Shown piece after piece: positions 24,690 through 34,673 of a stretch of 64,000 bases of DNA. Made by a program: the position numbers and the translations under genes. This stretch comes from Cloeon dipterum (Eukaryota; Arthropoda; Insecta; Ephemeroptera; Baetidae), in contig NC_088787.1 of the NCBI RefSeq assembly GCF_949628265.1, positions 2,594,501 to 2,658,500 of the forward strand, read 5' to 3'. Each line of letters begins with the position of its first letter. Within the stretch, counting starts at the first letter, position 1. The notes beneath the pieces are model-generated. The model saw only the letters and a list, made by a program, of their open reading frames with translations, did not search any database and was not told the origin of the DNA.

Positions 24690-25190
24690 TAAATGCTTCC
24701 TTACCTCTATGGTTCAGTGTGTTTTGAAGGGGCACTCTTTACAACGATGTACCGGAGGCAAATGGCGTAATGAAAGCCAAGTGCGATGGGGAGCCTTTTT
24801 ATAACAACTCGCTAATTACTCATCTTTGCGGGTCTTTGTGGTGATAGCCGCTGGTGTAAGAAGTATGCACGCTCCTGGATGTAAAACGCACATGAAAACC
24901 AAATTATTTTGAGTCATTCTATAAAAAAAGAACAATTTAAAATGAATCATTTTTAATTTTCCCAGAACGTGAGCAAAAGGATGAACTAAAAGACGTGCGT
25001 ACGTGCGGCCAGCACCACAGATTCATAACGTCGTGGCTCATAAAAATAAAAAGTGTCGTTTCGCTAGTGCGTTAAGTCTGTGAGTGAAGTGCCTGTGCGG
25101 ATATGACTGCGGTACACTGCTCATTCTAATTTCAGGTTTTTTTGTCTCTGCTTTGGCCAGACCTTATCTCTGGTCGACGTCTTGAGGTAT
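24690..25190. promoter_or_regulatory. Bidirectional promoter module, copy 1 (gene E side)
   Basis: Reverse strand: a donor GAGGTAAGGAAGC near 24702 following CACTGAACC..., a noncoding first exon that would splice to the TTTCAG acceptor just 5' of the gene E start. Forward strand: AAGACGTGCGTACGTGCGGC (24989) and GGTCGACGTCTTGAGGTA (near 25172), matching the noncoding exon and donor upstream of the gene at 26487. Nearly repeated at 25440-26430 and, in part, at 31270-32050. Confidence 0.5.
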
Positions 25191-25439
25191 ATTGAATATT
25201 AATAATACAAATTTTTTGTAGTATTGAAAATTAGTTAAACGGATAATCCAATAACAGATGGCTGGCAACTGTCAACAAGATTTTCTTTTCCGCGCTCAAA
25301 GCCAAAGTAAATGGGTGTGTTGTAGTGTGGTATGATTAATTTAATTACGTCCTATATATAGTGACAAAACAATTGAGAAATTTTTAAATAAAAACATGAA
25401 TTTACCTCCATTTGAGATAATTAATGTCAATTTTATATT

Positions 25440-26480
25440 ATAATTTCAACAAAATAAGATAAATGCTTCCTTACCTCTATGGTGCAGTGTGTTTTGAAGG
25501 TGCAATCTTTAACAATGAACTGGGGGCATGGCGTTGTGAAAGCCGAGTGCGATAGAGAGCATTTGATAACAACCCATCGCGTTTTTCCTCCTTTGTGGTG
25601 ACAGTCGCGAGAGCAGTGCTAAAACGGATACGAAAAAAAATTAATTCTTTCTTTTCTAGATATTATCTTTATTTCTAATTTGGCTAGCAAATATGGTCCA
25701 TGGTTGAGTCATGAACATGAATATTTGTTTCTATTTAATTAACTAATATTAACCAAAAGCAGAGCTTCTCCCTGTCTACTTTTGTGATCAAGAGCATTCC
25801 CTTGCCTACCGTTCCCCTTCAAAAAGCTATATGTTGTTGAAGTATACACACGGAAGCGCTTTTTTGCATAAAATAAATTAAATTTTTTAAGTGTGACGCG
25901 GTCTCAAAGAAAAGATGTGTTGTCAGTTTCTGAAATATGAGCACAAATAAAAGCAACGTTTTTTTTAAATAAGCTGCATCACGACTAAATATTCGCTGAA
26001 GATTTATTTTAAATTAAGGAAATGTGAATCACACTCCTGGATGTGAGACGTTCAAGGAAAACCGAATAATTTTTTGCGTCACTCCAGAAAAAGAGCATAA
26101 TATTAAAACAATTTAATTTTCCCTGAATTTGAGGAAAAGGATGAACTGAAGGATGTGCGTACGTGCGGTTAGCAAAACAGATTCGTAGCGTGATTCATAA
26201 ATAAAGTGTACTTTCGCAAGTGCATTAAGTCTGAGAGTGAAGTGTCTATTACTACTCACATCTTGCGGTTCTGACTGCGGTACTGCCTGTTCTAATTTCA
26301 GGTTTTATTGTCGCTGCGCTGTCATTTAATTTCCAGTAAAGAGTGTGACGCTTCGATCTCTCGCTCACTCGGCTTTCGCCAGGCCTTGCCTCCGGTCACG
26401 ATCGACGTCTTGAGGTAGTGAATATTTGTTTTTAATTATTAATACCAACGCATTTTATCTTTTTATATATTTTACATAGC
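25440..26480. promoter_or_regulatory. Bidirectional promoter module, copy 2 (upstream of the tail-only protein)
   Basis: Repeats module 1: GATAAATGCTTCCTTACCTC (reverse-strand donor, 25460), AAGGATGTGCGTACGTGCGG (near 26150), then a forward noncoding exon (AGTGTGACGCTTCGATCTCT near 26340) ending GACGTCTTGAGGTAGTG near 26410. An intron follows to TTTTACATAG|CTCGATC directly before the ATG at 26487. The reverse-strand exon here has no gene of its own and looks orphaned by tandem duplication. Confidence 0.5.
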
Positions 26481-26486
26481 TCGATC

Positions 26487-27008
26487 ATGATTATTTGGAC
26501 CTACCTAATTCTGGCCACCTTGCTCGGTGTGTCCGAGGCCGCCCCTGCAGACTTCGGCAGAAACATGACTGACACTATAGACAATGCAAAAGAAGAGGAT
26601 TATAGGCTAAGATGTCGTCTTTCAACCATCATTCCATTCTGCATCTTTGGCGTCGCATTCATTTCATTGATCCTCCTGAGGAAGGAAACAGACCAAGTCT
26701 CGATCCAAGAGCCAATGAACGAGAACAGCGCGGAGCTCGGGTTGCCTGCTGAGCAGCACGTGTACCACGAAATCCAGGAAAGCCCGGAATACGAATTCGT
26801 CCCTGCCACACCCCTTTTATCAGTAACGGACATTTCGACAGAGTATGACGACGTTGGTCCTGCTGACAATGAGTCGGAAGAGGTGCTCTACGATGACGTT
26901 GGACCGGAGTCTGCTGCTTCAGTGCAGTATGAAGAAATGAACTGTGAGCTACCTGACCTCTACCTTCGAATCTTGCCTGATGACGTCAACGAGATCTATC
27001 AAAATTAA
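26487..27008 (+). CDS. Small single-pass membrane protein with a yellow-receptor-type tyrosine tail but no yellow domain
   Basis: One coding exon, 173 residues. Signal peptide 1-19 (MIIWTYLILATLLGVSEAA); ectodomain of only about 26 residues with one N-glycosylation site (NMT, residue 26) and one Cys; membrane helix 46-64 (STIIPFCIFGVAFISLILL); cytoplasmic tail 65-173. The tail carries VYHEI (Y93), EYEFV (Y102), EYDDVGP (Y120), LYDDVGP (Y135), QYEEM (Y148) and LYLRILP (Y159). YDDVGP and the terminal YL-x-x-LP motif are the same units found in the tails of genes B, E, F and G, so the tail is homologous by motif. YEEM fits a PI3-kinase p85 SH2 site. Layout resembles signalling adaptors such as DAP12, but the helix has no charged residue for pairing. 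Lies between receptor genes E and F. Function inferred only. Confidence 0.8.
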   Translation: MIIWTYLILATLLGVSEAAPADFGRNMTDTIDNAKEEDYRLRCRLSTIIPFCIFGVAFISLILLRKETDQVSIQEPMNENSAELGLPAEQHVYHEIQESPEYEFVPATPLLSVTDISTEYDDVGPADNESEEVLYDDVGPESAASVQYEEMNCELPDLYLRILPDDVNEIYQN

Positions 27009-27829
27009 TCTTTTCTTAGGCCAAGGCCTGGTTTGTGGTTGATGATGCATGAGGAAACACTGAAAAGATTCACTTACATGTTATTTTGCATTACAATAAA
27101 AAAGCATTCAGCTTGCTGGACACAAGAGTGGTGCCGTTTGCTTTCCTTCCGCCGATAAAATTAAAAATTTATCACAGCACGCGTTCATTTATGCTGGTGC
27201 GTGCAGTGTGTGATTCAAATGAAATGTTAATCTAAATAATTGCAGATTTCTATTCCTGAAACCAGGCTAAAATCGGCTGGTTTCCATTATTATATATTTT
27301 CTGCATACAAATTAAATATATCCCATTTGTTTCCATATTTATATTACTGCTGAACAGGTTTAAATCATCTAAGTGCATGCGTGACTTGAACTGCGACCTG
27401 CGACACCTTCTGCGAAGCCTCAATCTGGTTTTAACGGTGTAAAAATTAACATTTTAATAGTGTTGTTTGAATATTCGCCTATTTAGACACTGCGCAGTAA
27501 ACTTGTGCGCATCTTAAGCATGCGCAGTATGTTCAGATCGCTCTTTAAACTCACAGGAAGGCTAAAACTCATCACTGCGCATGCGTGACCCAAATTAAAA
27601 CCTTCTGCGCAGTCGTAGTTCCCACCGGGGACCAAGTTGCAATCTGCTTTTGGGGCGGAGGAGGCCACATCCGGGTCCATTCGAGGCAAAATTTCAGCAT
27701 GAGTCCAACCAACATTGATTGTACCCTCTGCGACCCAAATAGGAGCTGATTATTAATTTTTTCATGCGAAAAACCTGTGTGTGGCATTATATTATTGCGG
27801 TTTTTGGGGCGTTTAATTTAAGTTTCCTG
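27009..27829. other. Intergenic, no gene seen
   Basis: 3' flank of the tail-only gene. Bases 27370-27740 contain several CTGCGCA/GCATGCG-type short repeats. The minus-strand open frames at 27483-27787 have no family features. Confidence 0.4.
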
Positions 27830-28045
27830 TAAATAAAGTCTGACGCTTCTCTCGCGCACTCTGCATTGGCCAGGCCTTGCCTCCCATCAACGTCTTGAGG
27901 TAGTGATTATCTGTCCTTTTGTTAAATAATTTTTTAGTAGTTTTTCTTTTTAATTTTCTGTATAGCTCGATCATGATTTGCCTGTTTCTTAATGTTACCA
28001 CTTTACTCGGTGTATCATTACTTCTACAATTTTATTGGATTAGAT
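27830..28045 (+). pseudogene. Second decayed 5' copy of the tail-only membrane protein gene
   Basis: CTGTAAATAAAGTCTGACGC, TCTCGCGCACTC, GGCCAGGCCTTGCCTCC and AACGTCTTGAGGTAGTGA reproduce the noncoding exon and donor seen at 26340-26415. TGTATAGCTCGATC then precedes an ATG at 27973 encoding MICLFLNVTTLLGVSLLLQF and stopping at TAG four codons later. Only the signal-peptide region survives, and the sequence then joins the 3' flank of gene F, as the copy at 19.8 kb joins gene E. Confidence 0.65.
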
Positions 28046-28286
28046 GAAAAAACACAACAGTTTGATTCGGGAATTCAGAATTCATTTTCTTTTTTAGTAT
28101 TCTTACAAACGAAAGATTATTTTGTTAAAAAAGATGAAAACCAAGCGTTAAAATATGTTCAGTGCTCTGTTGTAATTTTTATTATTTAATTAAAAACAAC
28201 ATATATTTTTTATTATATTAATCTCAGTAGACAACTGTTTGCTGTTTAAGCTCAATGAGTAAACAAAATAAATTACAAGTTGACCA

Positions 28287-30665
28287 CTAAATCCGAGTTT
28301 CACCACTGATAGGAAACATTTGCAGATATTGCACTGATTCTGTTGACGGTATAAAAGAAGGTTCTGGTCCGACGTCATCGTATATATTTTCCGGCTCCGT
28401 TGGACCAACTTCATCATACACCGGATCAAATGGAATCCTCGCGTCGGTGTTTCCCAGACGTAAAGTTTCCTCGTGGGGCTCAGTAGAAGGGGCCCTGACA
28501 CTGACGTAATCGTAGTCAGCCGAGGTCAAAGGCTCAGGGTCAGCTTCAGCGTACAGTGGTTCGTCAAGGTTCTCAGGTCTGGCCTCTTCGTTTGAATTTT
28601 CCGGCCCGACGTCGTCATACACTTGGTCGTTCGGGAAAAAAGACATTATTCCACGATTTTCCATCGAAATCTGTTTCAAATAGTTTTGCATTCTTCTCAT
28701 CCTCAGGGTCAGCCACACAATGACAGTGCCGCTTAAGGCTAAGCAACACACGAGCAACCAAATCAGAATTTCTTCTGACGTCTCTCCATTCATGTAAACT
28801 TGAGGCGTAGTCAAGACTGCGAAAAGAAATGTGATTAGAACTTTATGAGCGTTGTAATATGTTCAAAACCTTTATTGCTTTGAGAAATTAAATTCCAATA
28901 GGGAGATGAATGAAAAGTCTGAATTGAAGAATTGGTTTTGCATTACCTGTGCATGGGCTGAATAAATACGATCTTGCGCCGACCGCAGTCTTTAGCAGTT
29001 TATGCCAATTCCCATTCGAATATTGACTTCTCTCCGTCATCCATAAAGTGCTGTTCGTGTCCAAGGCAAAATTAAACGGCCAAAAAGCACGCAGTTGACC
29101 AACCTAAAAGAGTGCAGTGATTTGATATTATTAACCTGGAAAAGCATAAATTGCCGGGAATATAAGGGAGAAATTTTATAAAATTTCGAATTTTCTGTTT
29201 TCCACATAATCGATATTTATTACCTCATGAAATCGCTGCTCATGAAAGGGCTCCAAAATATTCCATTTAGAGAGGTAAGTCTGGTTGAAAAAGGCGGCAT
29301 ACAAGACATTGGCACTGTCGATTAACATTCTGTATGGGTTTCCAGTCCATGTGCCGATTAATTTCACAGCAGCGCTTCCGCCTTCTGTCCTCAGCTCAGA
29401 AGCAGACACTGAATAGAGTTCATTGAAATCATATCTTCCAAGGTACAACTGTCCCTTGTTAGGAGAGAGGGCCAAGGAAACCCATTTTCTCCCTGGTGTT
29501 TTAACTGACCAAGATTTGTCTTTTTTCCGACTATAAACTATGATATGTTCAGATTTAGCATCCGTGATGTACGCAAGGTAATCGTCATGCGTTTTGTCCA
29601 GCACGATATCACGCAGCTCCCTTCCATAATACGAATGAGAGACAACTGTGTCTGGGAAGTGGTGAACGTGCTCGGTTGTGTCGTTGTTGAGCAGGTCAAA
29701 TATCCAAATTTTGCTCGGACATTTGCTGCTACCTTGATCAACCACCCACAACCGACCATCAGTGTCAGTTTCCATTCCTCTGGCCTTCTGAATAGAATTG
29801 CAGTTGTCCTTTTTCTGGAACGGAGAAAAAGAAACTGCTATTAACTTACTTAAACACATTATCCAAATCATCTTTTAATAAGCGAAAAAAAGCCAATTTT
29901 CTTCAGTAATTTCCCAACAGTTATTTTTCATAGAACATCACTGTAATGAAGCAGAAGCAGAGGAACATTTGTGTGTCAGTTATATGGTGATAGATGTGTT
30001 GACTAAAATTCAAATTTTTATTACTTTGTGTACCAAAGCAAAAATATAAAAACAGCATCATTGTCATTGGTTTCTAATATTTAATTTGCTCCTGCTTGAC
30101 CTAACTGATATTTATATGAGTTTCTATGTTAGTTTTCTCGTGGCAAAGAAAATAAAATTTAAAAATGGTATAGAAGATTTTTTAGAACATAATATAATGG
30201 ACATCATAAGAGGAAGACAGGATTTCAAGGAATATTAAAGTTGTATTTATCATTTCATTGTTATGAATAATAAATTAGTGGATTTTCCCGTCAATTTGTC
30301 CCAGACTATTCTGATAGATGCTTATTAAATCATTTTTCATTTCAGATACTTACGTGTAAATGCCAGGATGGAAAAGGAGCAAGCTTCGGATGTGCAGTCG
30401 ACGTGTCGCTCGTTGGCAGCCACGCCAAAGTGGCGGGAATTCCGTCTTCCAAATCAAGGCTTAGAAACAGCCTTTCTCCAAAAACAGCCATGTATCGAAG
30501 ATAAACATGATGCGGATTAAAATTTCGTTTCATCTGTCCGATCGAACTTTCCGGTCCTGACGGCCAGATGAAATCGAATCTGTCCCACTCGTAGACGCTT
30601 GTGAAGTTGATGGCGTTGGCCAGGCACAGGATAAGCAAAAAGATGGCAGCAAAGAACGGAGACAT
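28287..30665 (-). CDS. Membrane-anchored yellow-like protein F with multi-tyrosine tail
   Basis: Exons 30354-30665, 29224-29814, 28947-29103 and 28287-28816 join in phases 0, 0, 1 to 529 residues. Signal peptide about 1-18; propeller with VYEWDRFDFIWPSG, GMETDTDGRLWVVDQGS, IWIFDLLNND, VLDKTHDDYLAYITD and LDTNSTLWMTERS; membrane helix about 370-390 (ILIWLLVCCLALSGTVIVWL); RMRRM; tail with VYDDVGP, LYAEADP, DYDYV, PVYDEVGP, IYDDVGP and VQYLQM. YDEV and YDDV are eight residues apart. PYEVP of B and E is here PHEET, so that tyrosine is lost. Closest relative is gene E. Upstream noncoding exon near 31305-31400. Inferred receptor. Confidence 0.88.
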
Positions 30666-30904
30666 TTTGGGCTCGAGCTGAAAGCATGAAATACTCAAAT
30701 TGAAAACCGTGTATTTTATTACCAATATTTATGCGTGATGATCAAGAGTACAATGTTTTCCGTCAAAAATATTTGACTCTAGCAGAGTCTTAGCGAATGA
30801 AATATCAAATAATTAAAATACTGAGCGGGAGTAAAAATAGCAAATTATATTATTTACTCTAAATTAATTTTTGTAATGAGGAAGGCGCTTTTTATCAATA
30901 CATT

Positions 30905-31440
30905 GACGTCACCGACCGTAGAAACTTAAACCGCAGTGTGACACACACAGCCTCTGTTCAAAATGAGCACGTAAAAGGAAAACTAACTCGACCACAATCG
31001 AAGCTCAAGCGAGCTGACATTGAAAACCATCAGCTGCAAAATTTCGATAGTATTGAAAAAATTGTAGTGGCTAATTTAATACGGATCGGTGATAACTGTC
31101 AACCAGATTGCATTTTCGCGTTCAAGGCCAAAGTAAATGAGTACATGTCGCATGAATAATTACGTCCTAGAAATAGGGACAGAACAATTGGGAATAGTTA
31201 AATTTTTTTAAATAAAATCATGAATTTACCTCCATTTGATATAATTAAAGTTATTTAATTATTAATTATAATTTAATTAAAATCAGATGAATGATTTTTC
31301 TTACCTCTTTGGTGCAGTGTGTTTTGAAGGGGCAACCTTTAACGACGAACTGGAGGCATGGCGATGTGAAAGCCGAGTGCGATAGAGAGCATTTGATAAC
31401 AAGTCATCGCGTTTTTTCCTCCTTTGTGGCAGTGTTGGTT
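30905..31440. repeat. Duplicated upstream element plus gene F noncoding exon
   Basis: 30905-31160 is the element described at 3060 (ACCGCAGTGTGACACACACA, AAAATGAGCACGTAAAAGG, CGACCACAATCGAAGCTCAA). 31270-31440 repeats the first-exon block of the modules at 24.7 and 25.45 kb: a reverse-strand AAGAGGTAAG donor at 31304, then GTGTGTTTTGAAGGGGCAAC and GAAAGCCGAGTGCGATAGAG. It would splice to the acceptor before the gene F start at 30665. Confidence 0.5.
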
Positions 31441-32490
31441 GAATCATGAATATTTGTTACCATTTCATTACTAATAATAGCCAAGCACATGAGGGCTTCC
31501 TCTGCATGACTCCTTTTGTGATGAAGAGCATTCTCTGGAGTCGAAAAATAAATTTTCAAATACATATTATATATATACGCTGATAACTGCTCAACTGTAT
31601 ATTATAGATTTCACTGTCCACGTTCAAGGTCAAAGTAAATTGGGCTGTGGTTAAATTATGTCTAGAAGCCCTGCCAAAATAGTGGAGAGTGTGTTAAATT
31701 TTAATTAATCTTATATGATGCAAGAAGAACGCTTTTCATTTTCGCTGGGGATATATTTTAAATTACAAACAGTGAATCACACACTCCAGGATGTTTCACG
31801 CAGAAGAAAAACCAAATAATTTTGCGTCATTCTAGATAAAAATTTCTCCAATCATAATTTTTCATGATTTGAGGAAAAAGGATGGGCAATAAAAAACGTG
31901 CGTACGTGCAGTAAGAAAAACCGATTCATTAACGTGATTCATAATTAAATTGTCGTTTCGCGAGTGCCTATCCTTCTCGCGGATGTGACTGCGGTATACT
32001 GTCCGTTCTAAATTGCTTTGTATAATTATGCGCTGTCAATTAATTTAAGTTTCCTGTACAGAGTCTGAAATTAGTCAAAAATTTATCGTAGCCCGTTCAT
32101 TTTTGCTGGTGTGCCTAATCTGCATTTTACGACTATGTTCCTGCCAGATCCACCATTTTCAGGGTTTTACGAGGGAACTTTTCCATCAAGAAAGGAATTT
32201 CAACGGCCTTCGGTGCCCTGCGGTCGTTTTTTGAACTATATGTTTAATTTTCTCTATCGACGCACTGCGTCACTGTGCAATCAACACTACTGCGCATTTA
32301 TTCTTAAAATAAAACCGTTAATCGGGTTTGCGACAGAGTACCGATAATACTTATTTTATCACACGTACGTGAGTTTTAAAGATTAAAACTTCCAGTCCAA
32401 ATCAAGTTTGGGAGGCCAAGAGTTGAGTGGAAAGAAAACCTCTGATTGGTTCTGACTGCTCCTCCTCTTCGATTGTCTTTCTTAAGATCA
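31441..32490. other. Intergenic between genes F and G, with promoter-module remnants
   Basis: AACGTGCGTACGTGCAGTAA near 31898 and following bases match the forward half of the bidirectional modules at 24.97 and 26.1 kb. The open frame at 32111-32347 has no known features. Confidence 0.4.
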
Positions 32491-34224
32491 TGATGGTTCC
32501 ATTCTGCCTGGTGTTTCTGCTGTTCAAAATTTCCGCGGCCTTAAAACCTTACAACAGTCTATGAAATGGACGATTTTCACTTCATATTACCGAATCAGAG
32601 CAGCGTATTCTTGGATATCAGCCAAATTATGGGTTGGTATTTCTCTTTGGACAGAAAAAGGATTCTTCTAGGAATTCATCACGATAGCAAAGAAATTCCT
32701 TGCTCTTTGGCCTGGCTGCCCATTCCAACCAGCACGTCAACAACCCCTCCTCAGCTTAATCCTTACCCATCGTGGGAATTAAAGGTGTATAATTTAATTT
32801 TGTTAAGACACGCATGAAAAATTAGACAATATTTTTCTAGGAAAGAGATAACTGCAAAATGATCCAAAGTGCCAGAGGTTTGACGGTGGACAGCGTTAAT
32901 AGACTTTGGGTGCTTGACAACGGCAACGTAAAGTGTCCACCAAAACTCTGGATCTTTAGATTAATTAGCGATACCGTCTATATATCCCACGAGTTTTCTA
33001 CAGACGTTGTGAACCATGGCTATGAGCTAAGGTGGCTAAACGACCTTGTTCTGGACGAAACAGAGGATGACCGTTTTCTCGCGTATATTTCGGATTATGA
33101 AGAACACCTAGTGGTTTTCGACCTGAACATAAGAGAGTCATGGATCGTGCGAACCGGAGGTAAAACCATTCAAGCCTTGGCTCTCTCTCCGCTGAAGAAC
33201 AGGACGCACCTTTACGTCAGCCAATACCCCTCCAACGAACTACAAACTATTTCAGTGACTGACCTTCGGGCTGAAGAGAAAAATGTGATGCTAACAGCAG
33301 TAGGAAATAAGTCCGCATTCTCCAACAGGATGATAATGGACGCCATGGGGGTTCTTTACTTCGACCTGTGGACCAAGAAATCTGTTTCCGTTTGGAACTC
33401 TAATGCCCCATTCCAAGAAACGGTTTTTTATGAGGTGAGATCGGAAAAAATAATGTGCAATTAAGAGATTTAAATTTAATTTTGTTGTAGGATAAAAATA
33501 TCTACGCGTATAAGCACGACATGCCCTTCACTTTTACATTGGACACGAGGGGATATTTCTGGCTGATGGCCATTTACAGAACGGAACATCGGATAAGGAT
33601 TCTCAAGTCTGCCACCGTAACAAAAGGTGACTAATTTGCCAATTTTATCGTAATCTTTGCTGTGATTTAATTTATAATTTGTCAAAGGAAATTTATTTAT
33701 TTTCAGATCGTCGTAACGCAATAGAAACAACCAGGCTCTCGAGTAAGGAAGTAGGCGATTCTGAGCCTCAAGAAAGCTCTGATAACGCTGCTCTTGATTA
33801 TCAAGATGTGATTATTCTGTTGATCTGCTCAAACGTTGCCACCTTCACTCTGTTGGGCATTGTCACCTTTTGGGCAATTCTGAGGCTTAGAAAAAAGGCT
33901 CAAAGCTTGATTGAGACCGAGCAGGGAACGACCGGACCATCTGATTGTGAGCTAGACGATGCTTACGAAATCCCAATACATTCTTCGCGAGGAACGAGAG
34001 TAATCACTTGCGCCGCACCTTCGACATCTGAAGTGCTGGACAGATTGGGAACGCCGCCGCCCGTTCTAGTGGACGAGTACGACGAAGTCGGCCTTGTGGA
34101 TGAAGAGCAGGAAAATTGTTACGATTACGTCACTGCACCCGCGCCAGTATATTTTCGAGCGCGCGCTTCCGACACCGAGCCTTATCTCCGCATTCTGCCA
34201 AACATCACAGAACACCAGGTTTAG
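32491..34224 (+). CDS. Membrane-anchored yellow-like protein G, signal-peptide region apparently broken
   Basis: Exons 32491-32784, 32841-33434, 33491-33626 and 33707-34224 join in phases 0, 0, 1. From the ATG at 32491 the frame reads MMVPFCLVFL, then meets TAA at 32542, and the mature domain (TTVYEMDDFHFILPN) resumes downstream in the same frame. A one-base change near 32520 would restore a hydrophobic leader, so this is an old lesion or a base error. The rest is intact: GLTVDSVNRLWVLDNGN, CPPKLWIF, VLDETEDDRFLAYISD, LDTRGYFWLMAIY; membrane helix VIILLICSNVATFTLLGIV; tail with AYEIP, EYDEVGL, CYDYV, VYF and PYLRILPNITEHQV. The terminal YLRILP matches the tail-only protein at 26.5 kb. Without a working leader this copy would not reach the membrane. 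Confidence 0.7.
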
Positions 34225-34673
34225 ATTTTTAATTTGTTAACTCTGCCTGTAAAATATTATCACATTTATTTTATGGTTTGTGTTAGGTAAATTTATTAAA
34301 ATTTTTATCCTCGAATTAAAAGCAGCCTTTCATTCCTCTCTTTTACCTCTCTGCGCATCCTTTTCCTGTTGATTCGACATGCACATCACCCCCATCAGTT
34401 GCGAAAGAGCATTTAATTTACAGCGATTTTTTTCCTTGAAGTAAAGCAGCAGTAAATTTTTTTTCCTCTTGCGCGTCAGAGCAGCGATTGTGACGTGAAT
34501 CCATTATCGACAACGCGCATTTCGAAGGGAAACAGTTCCGTGTAGCTCGAGTTGGGGAGCGAAACGAAACGCCTTGAAGAGTCGAATCGACACTCGGTTC
34601 AGTGCTTTGGTGGAGGAAAGGCCATGTTTTCGTGCTACGCGCAGTGCATTTTTTAATTAGAATATTTCAAATA
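34225..34673 (+). promoter_or_regulatory. Intergenic and promoter/5' leader of gene H
   Basis: Shares GCGTCAGAGCAGCGATTGTG (34474), GGAAACAGTTCCGTGTA and CACTCGGTTCAGTGCTTT with the leaders of genes J (44.5 kb) and K (49.85 kb). A short upstream open frame (ATG at 34623, eleven codons to TAA) precedes the chosen start. Confidence 0.5.

Noticed and set aside
26487-27008. A DAP12-type adaptor pairing with the receptors through charged residues in the membrane
   Set aside because: Neither this helix nor those of the yellow-like receptors contains the acidic or basic residue needed for such pairing.
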